This document shows positions 51,765-60,336 of a stretch of DNA of 64,000 nt, piece by piece (the first letter of the stretch is position 1; each line of letters opens with the position of its first letter). The notes under the pieces were generated by a model, which did not search any database, was not told the DNA's origin, and saw only the letters and a list, made by a program, of their open reading frames with translations. The DNA lies in contig CAKQLP010000001.1 of assembly GCA_934254675.1 (NCBI GenBank), forward strand, positions 1-64,000, written 5' to 3'. The position numbers were made by a program, and so were the translations under genes. This stretch comes from an uncultured Alphaproteobacteria bacterium (GTDB lineage: Bacteria; Pseudomonadota; Alphaproteobacteria; RF32; CAG-239).

Positions 51765-53021
51765 ATGAAAATAATATCACATAAAATCCTTGCTCTTGTA
51801 TTGATAAGTAACATCTTTTATGTTTCAAGTGCTCGGGCTGTGTCTAAGTTAGACTTTTTTGCACAAGTAGAGGAAATGGGCAAGCAAGTCCAAAATGTAA
51901 AATCAAAAGTGGAAACAAAGTATCATGACAATATGCAAAGCCTTGAAGAAAAAGTTCTAAAAAGTTCCGGTGCTGAAGGAAACGCCCTGTTTACAATGCT
52001 TCGAAAAAATTTTGAAGGCGATGCCAAAGGAATTGTGGATAATGTAAAATCAAATGTGAAATCAGGAAATTTTGAGTTTAAGAGTGCATTATCGTCGTTA
52101 AAACAAAAATATGCTAAATCACAGTTGGATTGGTCATTAGCTGTTGCTGCGGCAAATGATTATAAAGAAACTTTGGCCGCGGAACGCAGACAAAAATTGG
52201 CGGCCATAAACCAGCGGGCTATGGAAATAAAAACAGAGTTAGAGCTTTTGGAAAAAACAAAAGAAACGACATCTGATTATGAACAAAAAAAAGAAGAACT
52301 TGCACTGGAATTAGCTGATTTAGAAGCGCAAAAAACAGAACAGGAAGGAAAACAGGCTTTGCGGGATAAAAAAGCCGAAAATCTGGAAAAGAAAGCTAAA
52401 TCCTTGGGTAAAGTAGCCGCCAATGCTGAAAAAGCACTTACCTCGGAAGGTCAGAAGCAGTATATGGAACAAGCTGTTGAATCACTGTTTTCAAAAGGAA
52501 AAGACGGCGAAGACGGCTCTGATGCGGCCGAAGAAGAAAGTCAATTGGAAGACCTGTACGGTGCAGAAATTGATTCATTTTTCCTTGGCAAATATGAGCA
52601 TGAAAGTTCTGAGAACATCGCGCGGGTTCTAAAAAAACGCAAACAGGAATATTATAAAGCCTTGCAAAATTTAATGCGTGTTATCATTATCGGCACAGCT
52701 AAAGGAGAAACAATTTCAAATGCTTCACAAGAATATTTAGGGCAAACGACAAAAGCTGACGGTCTTTATGGAGGAATGTCAATGAAAATCGGTGCGGATA
52801 TTCAAAACGCTAAGATAGCGGCGCGCTATACGGAACTTTTGTTGGCGGAAATCAGATTTGTGACAATGCAGGAAATGATAAGCTGGAATGACAAATTCAA
52901 GAACAGTAAAAAAGATGTGACGAAATTTAATCTTGATGACTACGTTTATAAGAAAAAAGGCGTGAAAGACTTTTTAGATGATAAACTTCAGCAAGGTGTG
53001 AGCGGTTGGAAAGGTTTATAG
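51765..53021 (+). CDS. Exported coiled-coil protein of the T4SS operon
   Basis: This 418-residue protein has a signal peptide (ending ARA), then nearly continuous charged helices. A strong coiled coil lies at about 130-230 (ELELLEKTKETTSDYEQKK). A C-terminal region (about 270-418) with NLMRVIIIGTAKGE may be globular. No family is recognised. AAGGGAAAG precedes the ATG; it is 15 bases after the previous gene. Confidence 0.7.
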   Translation: MKIISHKILALVLISNIFYVSSARAVSKLDFFAQVEEMGKQVQNVKSKVETKYHDNMQSLEEKVLKSSGAEGNALFTMLRKNFEGDAKGIVDNVKSNVKSGNFEFKSALSSLKQKYAKSQLDWSLAVAAANDYKETLAAERRQKLAAINQRAMEIKTELELLEKTKETTSDYEQKKEELALELADLEAQKTEQEGKQALRDKKAENLEKKAKSLGKVAANAEKALTSEGQKQYMEQAVESLFSKGKDGEDGSDAAEEESQLEDLYGAEIDSFFLGKYEHESSENIARVLKKRKQEYYKALQNLMRVIIIGTAKGETISNASQEYLGQTTKADGLYGGMSMKIGADIQNAKIAARYTELLLAEIRFVTMQEMISWNDKFKNSKKDVTKFNLDDYVYKKKGVKDFLDDKLQQGVSGWKGL

Positions 53022-53037
53022 ACATAAGGAGCGGAAG

Positions 53038-56000
53038 ATGAAAAGATTTATAGGAATTGTTATTTTTGCGCTCTGCGCAATTTTTAGCCGAACAGTGCAA
53101 GCGGGAGCTTGGCCCGATTATACTCCATTGTTGCCAATGGCGCCGCAGTTTTGTTTGCAATGCTTGCCGTCAACAATCAGCACCGTCTCGACAACAATTT
53201 CCAAAGCTCAATCGACTATCAAAAATTTTGATGGCGCTAAAATGCTGACAATGGTGGGACAAAGTGCTTTGTCCTATGGATTGGATTTAGGAAAAAGTAA
53301 GTTTAATTCTCTTAAACAGAAAGTGACCACAAGAAAAAAGGTTGTTTCTTATTCACGAACCATAGAAGACAGTTCGCTGACAGCAGCAGGAAATATTGAA
53401 GATGAAGGAAAAGTTAAGGAAGCTTTTATTCAGCTATTTTTTCAGTATCCATCGCAAAATGGTCGTATTAAAGGTGATTATGCCGCAAATGGACAACAGT
53501 TTATTAAAGATTCGACTTTGGAAATGTATGTGACGGCGCGTGAAATGAATAAAGAGTTGCGAGCTATGCTGGTTGAATTGGATAACATTGAAAAATGTCT
53601 GGTTGCCGGAGAGGATTGCTCTGAAGAAGGAATGGAACAATATAATTGTCAGAAAGATGGCTCGGAAGATAAAGTATGTTTGTGGCGCAATGCGTTAACT
53701 GCTGTTCGCATCTATGATAAAATAATGCGCTATAATGAATTTTTAACGGCAATGAATGCACAATATAACGCTGTTAAAAGTATTAACCAACGCGCAAAAA
53801 TCAAAGAGTTTAAAAAAGAAACGAAAAGCAGTGCGGCTGAGGAAAAGTATTTTAGCACACCAAATAAATATGTGAGATTTGAAACAACTGTAACAATGGC
53901 CGCAGCGTCCGCTGAAATAGACGATAGTAAATTTGACATTCTGAACGATGCCGGTTTGGAATCTCCGGTTGAAGGAAAAGAAGATGAATTTAATAGTTTG
54001 GAAATTATTGCCCAAGCCAAAGAAAAAATGAATGAAGCTGTTTTAGCGCATAATTATAAGCAATCTTTGCCGGATTATCTTAATGTATTCAAAACTTATC
54101 ATGAAACAGAAGCGTATTATCAAAAAACAAAGGAAAATGCCATTAAATCGACCGGATGCGCTATATCTTATTTAAATAATTTTTTTGAAGATGCTAACAA
54201 AGCATGGTGGGGAAAAGAGTGTCGTTTGTTGGGGAATAGAATTGAGTGCGGTACAAACGCCAAAGATATAAAAAACAATGCCTTATTTTATAAAACTTGC
54301 TCCAGCAATAAGAATGAAAGATGTTTTGTAGCAGATTATTTCACCGCAGAAACAGGATTTGGCGGCTGGTTATGGAAGCTGTATAACACGGCTAAAGATG
54401 AAGCGGCAGCCAGTGGTGAAGATACATATACGTCTGAGACAGAGGAAAACGGTAAAGAAAATGAAGATTCAACGTATATGCCTTCAGTCGTGGATACGTC
54501 CGTAAACGGCGTTTCCTCTTTGGATAACATGAAATCTAATGCCAATAAAGGTTATGCTCAAGACACTCAGGGGCGAAATGTTCAAGTATATAAAAAGCCA
54601 TCCATAGAAGAGGATATGTATAAAGAAGCCCGCGCCAATGGATTGATGAATTGGAGTTTAGGCGCGGAAGCTTCTCGAAGAGTAACCATGGACGCACTTT
54701 CGGGAAAATCAGATTTTGGAAAAACAAAAAATGTGAATGTGGTTTGGAATGATGAGAAGCTTTTTTATGACGAATATCTGAACGGCAAATATGAAAATAT
54801 GAAGACATATATTTCAAATATGATGCTTTTACAGCCTTTGGTTACCATAGGACTTCAGCAAGTTAAAGAAGGAAAATATTCGCAAAAAGAAAAATCCGCA
54901 TATACTAAGTCACTGAATAAACTTTTAAGTTTTGTAAATCAGCTTCCATCAACGGAAGAAATAGACAATCTTTTGCAAGCAGAAAAAGAAACTTTTGAAA
55001 CTTTAACAAAAAACTATGAAACTCAAGTTGCAGATTTACGAAAGCAAAAAGCGCTAATTTATGCGAGTATGGATGAAACCAGTAGTAAAATCAGTGAAAT
55101 AAAGGATAAACTAAACCAAGCAAATGAAACTATTTCGCAAGCGGATGACGATACGCCGAAATCAGAAGATGCTCTGGACTATGGGAAAAAGTTGGAGCGC
55201 GAAGATGTGGAAACCACCTCTTTGCAACAATCATCATTTCAAACTAATATAAAGGATAATGAGACAAACAAGGAAAAGGCCGATACGGCTAAAACAGGGC
55301 TGGAAGAAAATTTAAAGGGTTTGAGTTCAAAGCTAAGTTCGTACCGGAATGAATTGGATAAAATAGATCAGGCTGTTTATCAAGCTCAGGCTGATTATGT
55401 TAAGGCATATCATGAAGCTGAATTGGCGCAAACAACAGCAATTGACACGGCAGTTAAAAACTATAATAAAAAAATGCAGAATTACAGAGAGTTGGTTGAA
55501 GCTGCGGTGGCAAAAAATCCAATTTCTTTAGTCATTTGGCAAAGTATTAAGTTAAAGCAGCAAGATGCCATTGCTAAAATTGAAACGGCGGCCAAATCAA
55601 TTAAAGATTTAGGAAAAGAAATTTATACCGCAAAGGGCGGTGAAAAAATGGTGAATATACATCAGCAGCTGCTGCGAGATTTAAAAAATATAGATTTGTC
55701 GGAAAATGTGAAAGGCATATATTCTGAAGTCACAGAAAATACCGCAGCCAACGATGAATATTTTGTGGGAATTGTGGCGCGGAAAAGTGACTTTCAAACA
55801 CCGAAAACCTTGATATCGGCAAGTGCTCCGCTTCGAGAAATTTTTCATTTTGATATGGATGATTATGATGCAGTGCTGAAATCATTTAAAGATGGCATAA
55901 CTAAATTGCCTCAATCCAATAAAAATGTACTGTTAGTTGGAAACAGCCTGTTGAAAAGCGGTTTAGATTTACCGGATATTTGGAAAAAAATTTTGAAAAA

Positions 56001-56766
56001 TCGGCAATATGTTGAAAAAAAGATGGATTTGTCAAAATTATTGGTATCTGCCCAAAATGGCAGTGAATTAGCCGAGGTTATCAGTTATATTGAGCTTCCG
56101 AAAATTATATCCATGGGATTGAATGGCGAGCCAATAACGGAAATGATTGGACAATTGACATTTAATCAAAAATTGCAAGAGGCTGTTTACACAATTGATC
56201 ATTCGGATAAAATTGGAGAAGATAAAGATGCCGATGCTCTTTATTACGCAATGTCAGCCCGAATGTTTGATCGCAACTTGTTTGGAGACTATCTGGATAA
56301 CAATGAGTTGTTTAACAATGCTGCAGATGCTTTATCTGAACAAGGTATTCAGGTTTCTGATTTACGTAAAAGTTTGAATGAAATATTTAACAAATTGGGA
56401 TATTCATTGAGTGATGACTTTGATTTGATGAATCCAAGCGACTATAAAAAAGCAGAAGAAAAATTGAAGGAATATAAGACCGGCAACCTTACTCGGTTAA
56501 AAGAGCTGACGAATAGTATAAACGGAACCAGTGAAATTGTTATTGAAAATAAGGAAAAACTTTTGCATGGTATAGAGGTTTTAGAAAAAGACAATGAAGA
56601 AACAACTCAAATAACAGCGGAAGATGATCTTGATGAATTGGATGAAAAAATTAAAAATGCCAAGGCCGACAAAAAAGTTATGGATGTTTATGAAAAAGCT
56701 GGAACTTCGGCAATGTCAAATGCCATTTCAAAATTGAGAGAGCCGTATTGCGCTGTGTATTACTGA
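53038..56766 (+). CDS. Giant exported coiled-coil protein of the T4SS operon
   Basis: This 1242-residue protein has a signal peptide (ending VQA). A mature N-terminus with PQFCLQCLP and a cysteine cluster (about 190-220, CLVAGEDCSEEG) probably form disulfides in the periplasm. A long central coiled coil lies at about 640-830, and the rest is helical with an acidic C-terminal region ending YCAVYY. It has no TM segments after the signal, so it is not a VirB6. No family is recognised. It is the largest of five exported proteins between virB4 and virB8. TAAGGAG precedes the ATG. Confidence 0.72.
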   Translation: MKRFIGIVIFALCAIFSRTVQAGAWPDYTPLLPMAPQFCLQCLPSTISTVSTTISKAQSTIKNFDGAKMLTMVGQSALSYGLDLGKSKFNSLKQKVTTRKKVVSYSRTIEDSSLTAAGNIEDEGKVKEAFIQLFFQYPSQNGRIKGDYAANGQQFIKDSTLEMYVTAREMNKELRAMLVELDNIEKCLVAGEDCSEEGMEQYNCQKDGSEDKVCLWRNALTAVRIYDKIMRYNEFLTAMNAQYNAVKSINQRAKIKEFKKETKSSAAEEKYFSTPNKYVRFETTVTMAAASAEIDDSKFDILNDAGLESPVEGKEDEFNSLEIIAQAKEKMNEAVLAHNYKQSLPDYLNVFKTYHETEAYYQKTKENAIKSTGCAISYLNNFFEDANKAWWGKECRLLGNRIECGTNAKDIKNNALFYKTCSSNKNERCFVADYFTAETGFGGWLWKLYNTAKDEAAASGEDTYTSETEENGKENEDSTYMPSVVDTSVNGVSSLDNMKSNANKGYAQDTQGRNVQVYKKPSIEEDMYKEARANGLMNWSLGAEASRRVTMDALSGKSDFGKTKNVNVVWNDEKLFYDEYLNGKYENMKTYISNMMLLQPLVTIGLQQVKEGKYSQKEKSAYTKSLNKLLSFVNQLPSTEEIDNLLQAEKETFETLTKNYETQVADLRKQKALIYASMDETSSKISEIKDKLNQANETISQADDDTPKSEDALDYGKKLEREDVETTSLQQSSFQTNIKDNETNKEKADTAKTGLEENLKGLSSKLSSYRNELDKIDQAVYQAQADYVKAYHEAELAQTTAIDTAVKNYNKKMQNYRELVEAAVAKNPISLVIWQSIKLKQQDAIAKIETAAKSIKDLGKEIYTAKGGEKMVNIHQQLLRDLKNIDLSENVKGIYSEVTENTAANDEYFVGIVARKSDFQTPKTLISASAPLREIFHFDMDDYDAVLKSFKDGITKLPQSNKNVLLVGNSLLKSGLDLPDIWKKILKNRQYVEKKMDLSKLLVSAQNGSELAEVISYIELPKIISMGLNGEPITEMIGQLTFNQKLQEAVYTIDHSDKIGEDKDADALYYAMSARMFDRNLFGDYLDNNELFNNAADALSEQGIQVSDLRKSLNEIFNKLGYSLSDDFDLMNPSDYKKAEEKLKEYKTGNLTRLKELTNSINGTSEIVIENKEKLLHGIEVLEKDNEETTQITAEDDLDELDEKIKNAKADKKVMDVYEKAGTSAMSNAISKLREPYCAVYY

Positions 56767-56785
56767 GTGTTAGCAGGATAATAAA

Positions 56786-57538
56786 ATGGCAGAATTGGAT
56801 AATGGTATAGAAAAGAAACTTATTACGGATAAAAATCTTCCGCCAAAGACTTTTAAGCCGCAATATATGACAGATATTGAAATGGAAAGTCATTCGTCGA
56901 AAGAGGCTTATTTCCGATGGCTGTCGCGTTTGGTGATGATTTGTGCTATTTTATCTCTAGGTATGTTTTTAAGTGCCTCATTAGTAATTTTTAGGCTTGC
57001 TCCGGAGATTATTGTCGAGCCTTTGCTGATTATCAGTCAATCCGATTCCGAAAATATGGTTCGCTATGAACCGATAACCACAAAAATGCCGTCGTTAAAG
57101 AAATTGACGGAACTATTTGTGAAACAATATGTTATTTTGCGGAACACCGTGATTAATGATGAACAGGAAATGCGTACGCGCTGGGGACCGGGCGGAATCG
57201 TCCACTATTTATCTATGCCGGATGTTTATCGGGAATTTGTCGGGCAAAATGCAGAAAGCGTTGAAAAAATGTTTGACAACAACTATTCCAGCGAAGTCAG
57301 AGTTGACAGTGTGTATAAAGTCAGTGAGAACAGCCCTGCTTGGGTTGTTAATTTCACAATATTCAATCTTTCACAGAAACATACGGGAAAAGATGGTGCT
57401 TTAGTGTTGAAAAAAACAAAAATGCGCGCGTCTTTAACGCCCAAATTTATTCCGGAACGGAAAGCAATTTTCGCTCGATTGATTAATCCGCTTGGTTTTA
57501 CTGTTTTAAAATACAATCAAGATGAGATTCGTGAATAA
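56786..57538 (+). CDS. virB8: VirB8-like protein, first copy
   Basis: This 250-residue bitopic protein has a cytosolic N-terminus, a TM helix (about 46-68) and a periplasmic NTF2-like domain. VKQYVILRNTVINDEQEM matches the first helix of VirB8 and LINPLGFTVLKYNQDE its conserved C-terminal strand. VirB8 nucleates assembly of the inner-membrane part of the secretion complex. It begins 20 bases after the giant coiled-coil gene. Confidence 0.85.
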   Translation: MAELDNGIEKKLITDKNLPPKTFKPQYMTDIEMESHSSKEAYFRWLSRLVMICAILSLGMFLSASLVIFRLAPEIIVEPLLIISQSDSENMVRYEPITTKMPSLKKLTELFVKQYVILRNTVINDEQEMRTRWGPGGIVHYLSMPDVYREFVGQNAESVEKMFDNNYSSEVRVDSVYKVSENSPAWVVNFTIFNLSQKHTGKDGALVLKKTKMRASLTPKFIPERKAIFARLINPLGFTVLKYNQDEIRE

Positions 57539-57683
57539 TTTGTTTAAGTAATTTTAATCTTTTTATTTTAGTATAATAGTCAAAGGAGTATCTAAAAACA
57601 GACAAAAAAGGTCTGATTCATTGGATATTCCAAGAATTATGCCGATTCGGCAAAAAAGTTGAACAAGATGGAAAGATGTGAAA

Positions 57684-57875
57684 ATGTCTAAAAATTTTTT
57701 ATTGATAATCGGATTATTGCTAATTTTGTCAGCATGTAGTTTATTTGGGTCGTATTATGAACCGGAAGCGGTTGGTCCCGGTAAAGATGTAAACGAACTG
57801 AAATTGTCGCCATGTGCCTGCATGCAAATAGAAAATATAAAAAATGTACCTGATTGGTTTTGGGAAACGATTTAA
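57684..57875 (+). CDS. Small VirB7-like lipoprotein
   Basis: This 63-residue protein starts at ATG 57,684 and has a lipoprotein signal ending LILSAC. The short mature part has a CAC pair and a Trp-rich end (VPDWFWETI). Size, lipid anchor and position between virB8 and virB9 suggest VirB7, which holds VirB9 at the outer membrane. The second cysteine could pair with VirB9. The 140-base gap before it contains a start-less frame of about 33 codons that I do not call a gene. Confidence 0.7.
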   Translation: MSKNFLLIIGLLLILSACSLFGSYYEPEAVGPGKDVNELKLSPCACMQIENIKNVPDWFWETI

Positions 57876-57888
57876 CTAGGAATTAAAC

Positions 57889-58635
57889 ATGGCTGACCAA
57901 CTTGGAATAAATAACACGCAGCAAAAACTTTTGAATTCTGGTTCTCAAGTGCGTTCTGGTATGCGTCCGGCACCACGCCGCATCAATCGCAATGCCGATA
58001 GTCTGGTTGTGAATGCCAGTGAAAAAAGGTATTTGTGGACGGCTCGTGCGTTTGCTGTTGTAACAGCCATTAGTTTATGTTGCAATATGGTTTTGTTACT
58101 GACTATTTCAAATATATTACCGCTCTACCGTGTGGAACCATATTTGTTAACCTTAAGCAGTAAAGAAAATCAGGTTTATCGATTAATTCCTTACAGCCGC
58201 AATATGGAGGCGGAAAAATCAATTACAGAAACATTCGTGCGTGAATATGTTTTATTGCGGACAACGTTATTGGCGGATCCTGAAGAAATGGAAGCACGTT
58301 GGCAAAATGGCGGCGATTTGCAAGAAATGTCGTCTTCAATTGTGTATCAGGATTTTCTGAAAAATACGGGGCGTAAGCTTATGCAGCGCATGAAACAGGA
58401 TGGCTTGACCAGTTCTGTTAAAATTTTGACGGTAAATGAAATTGAAGAAGGAACTTGGCAAGTTGAATATAGCGTTGACTATTATTTGCCGTCCTCGTAT
58501 AAGCCAAGAACAATTCGATATAGAGCAAGTTTAAAGATACAATATCAGCCGCGCCGTGTGCAATATAAGGAACGTTTAAAAAATCCGGTAGGTTTTAAAG
58601 TTATTTCGTATGGAACAAAGCAACTAAAAGATTAA
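57889..58635 (+). CDS. virB8: VirB8-like protein, second copy
   Basis: This 248-residue protein has the same plan as the copy 1.1 kb upstream: TM helix (about 53-75), VREYVLLRTTLLADPEEM, and a C-terminal KNPVGFKVISYGTKQ. The two share the order of motifs but differ over most positions, so the duplication is old. Two VirB8 proteins could form a mixed ring. AGGAATTAAAC precedes the ATG. Confidence 0.85.
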   Translation: MADQLGINNTQQKLLNSGSQVRSGMRPAPRRINRNADSLVVNASEKRYLWTARAFAVVTAISLCCNMVLLLTISNILPLYRVEPYLLTLSSKENQVYRLIPYSRNMEAEKSITETFVREYVLLRTTLLADPEEMEARWQNGGDLQEMSSSIVYQDFLKNTGRKLMQRMKQDGLTSSVKILTVNEIEEGTWQVEYSVDYYLPSSYKPRTIRYRASLKIQYQPRRVQYKERLKNPVGFKVISYGTKQLKD

Positions 58636-58652
58636 TCTTTAAGGATATAAAA

Positions 58653-60323
58653 ATGAGAATAAGTATAGGGAATTTGGTTATAATCGCGAGTGTGATTTTG
58701 GGTGTTGGAACAGCAAACGCTCAGCTGTTGGAAGATACAGGAAGCTTAGACCAATATGATGAGCAATCACAAGGGAATTATCAGCCGATGAATTTAAATT
58801 ATGCAGGATTTAGCTCTATTGGTATGGTCCAAAGTGCATGGCAGGATCCTTTGCAAAATTTGGGCGAAGGTCAGACCAAGCCGGCTTATTCCAAATATTA
58901 TTGGACACCGGATTTAGTGCTTCCGATTAGAGTCCGCGAAGGAATGATGACTCTGGTAAACTTTCCGGAGTGGGAGTTGATTGAAAATATTCATATCGGT
59001 GATAATGGCTCGTTTACCGGAGAAATAACAAGTCCAAACACAATTTTGCTTTATCCGACGCCTGGAAATTCTGTCGGCGTGGATAGCAACATCATTGTCT
59101 TTGGCCGTTCGGGAAATAAGTACGTATTTTATGTTAAAAGCGAGGGCGTCAATACCGAGCGTTTAACGAACTCTATAATTGACATCGATGTAGTCGGCGG
59201 AAACGGCACATCAGGAGGCAGTCCCAGTAGCAGTACGTCGGTATTAGGCAGAAACGGTTCCGGGCATATCAATGCGAATGCTTTTCGCAACGGCGGTTCA
59301 AAGTCAGTAGATTCTACTTTTATGAGACGTTTTCAAAAAGAAGATTGGCTGAAAAGTTTGCCGATTGATCCGGCGAAATTTAGATTTGATATTGAAATAT
59401 ATGTTCCTAATCCGGACGATGTGGTTATTGCTCCTGAACGTGTTTGGAGAGATGATATTTTTACTTATATTGACTTAGGTGAAAAAGCATTAAATATGAC
59501 ACAGCGCCCAATAGTCACCTTGATTGTGGAACGGGTTGAAACGCCGATTGGCTTTAGAACAAAAGGACCGAATAATAGATTGATTATTGTTGAAGGTATC
59601 GGTGATATGGTTATGCGTAGCGGAAAACGTATGGTTTGTTTGAAAATGCGTCGTTCCGATGAAGAAGGGCTGGAATATGTTTCATATGCGGATGATGATA
59701 ATGCATGGGATGTTTCGCCGGCCATTCCGTCTGGTAAAGCTACGGGTTCGTCTTCGGGCAATATTTCAGGAACAAATGGCGGATTTTCAACAGGTGTGGA
59801 CGTCGAAAATGGTGGCGCATCCTCGGGTGGTGGTGCTTCTGGAACAGGTGGAAACACGACATTGGGAAATGTGTCAGGAATGATTGCGGTGCCAAATTAT
59901 GCAAATGAAAATCCTGTCGGAAATGGAAATAACATTATAAACGGCAACGCCGGAAAAGGTCCGAGTGGAATAGATTATTCAAATAACGGTAAAAATTCCG
60001 GTTTAGGTATAAACAATCCTTATCCTCAATATAAATATGGAAGTGCGTTTGTGGGACAAAAAGGCGAAAATCTCTCCATAGAATTGGGAACTGATGCGGA
60101 TGTCAATAACTTGGAAACGCTATGGAAAGATTTATCCGGACGTTATTCGGCTTTATTGAGCGGGTATGAACCTTTTTATTCTGTGGATACGCCGGCAGAC
60201 GGGCAAGGTAAAGAATTGTTTCATTTAAGAGTAGGACCTGTAAAAAGTCTTGAAAGCGGAGATTCTGTTTGCAGTCAACTTGGGCGCAGCGGTGTTTTTT
60301 GTAGTGTTGTGAGAGTACAATAA
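58653..60323 (+). CDS. virB9: VirB9-like core protein with C-terminal SPOR domain
   Basis: This 556-residue protein has a signal peptide (ending ANA). A VirB9/TrbG N-terminal domain (about 88-185) has VREGMMTLVNFPEW and NTILLYPTPGNSVG. A Gly/Ser insert and a VirB9 C-terminal domain (about 258-345, APERVWRDDIFTYIDLGEK, GDMVMRSGKRMVCLKM) follow. A Gly/Asn/Ser linker leads to an unexpected SPOR-like domain (about 462-556, LETLWKDLSGRYSALL, LFHLRVGPVKS, VCSQLGRSGVFCSVV). Normal VirB9 ends near 290 residues. SPOR domains bind denuded septal peptidoglycan, so the core complex could be placed at division sites or held in the wall (inference). Confidence 0.85.
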   Translation: MRISIGNLVIIASVILGVGTANAQLLEDTGSLDQYDEQSQGNYQPMNLNYAGFSSIGMVQSAWQDPLQNLGEGQTKPAYSKYYWTPDLVLPIRVREGMMTLVNFPEWELIENIHIGDNGSFTGEITSPNTILLYPTPGNSVGVDSNIIVFGRSGNKYVFYVKSEGVNTERLTNSIIDIDVVGGNGTSGGSPSSSTSVLGRNGSGHINANAFRNGGSKSVDSTFMRRFQKEDWLKSLPIDPAKFRFDIEIYVPNPDDVVIAPERVWRDDIFTYIDLGEKALNMTQRPIVTLIVERVETPIGFRTKGPNNRLIIVEGIGDMVMRSGKRMVCLKMRRSDEEGLEYVSYADDDNAWDVSPAIPSGKATGSSSGNISGTNGGFSTGVDVENGGASSGGGASGTGGNTTLGNVSGMIAVPNYANENPVGNGNNIINGNAGKGPSGIDYSNNGKNSGLGINNPYPQYKYGSAFVGQKGENLSIELGTDADVNNLETLWKDLSGRYSALLSGYEPFYSVDTPADGQGKELFHLRVGPVKSLESGDSVCSQLGRSGVFCSVVRVQ

Positions 60324-60336
60324 AAAAGAAAGTAAA

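Noticed and set aside
53038..56766. Giant protein considered as VirB6
   Set aside because: It has a signal peptide but no cluster of membrane helices.
57575..57680. Frame of about 33 codons between the first VirB8 gene and the lipoprotein, with GGAG near its start
   Set aside because: It has no ATG, GTG or TTG start and no recognisable product.
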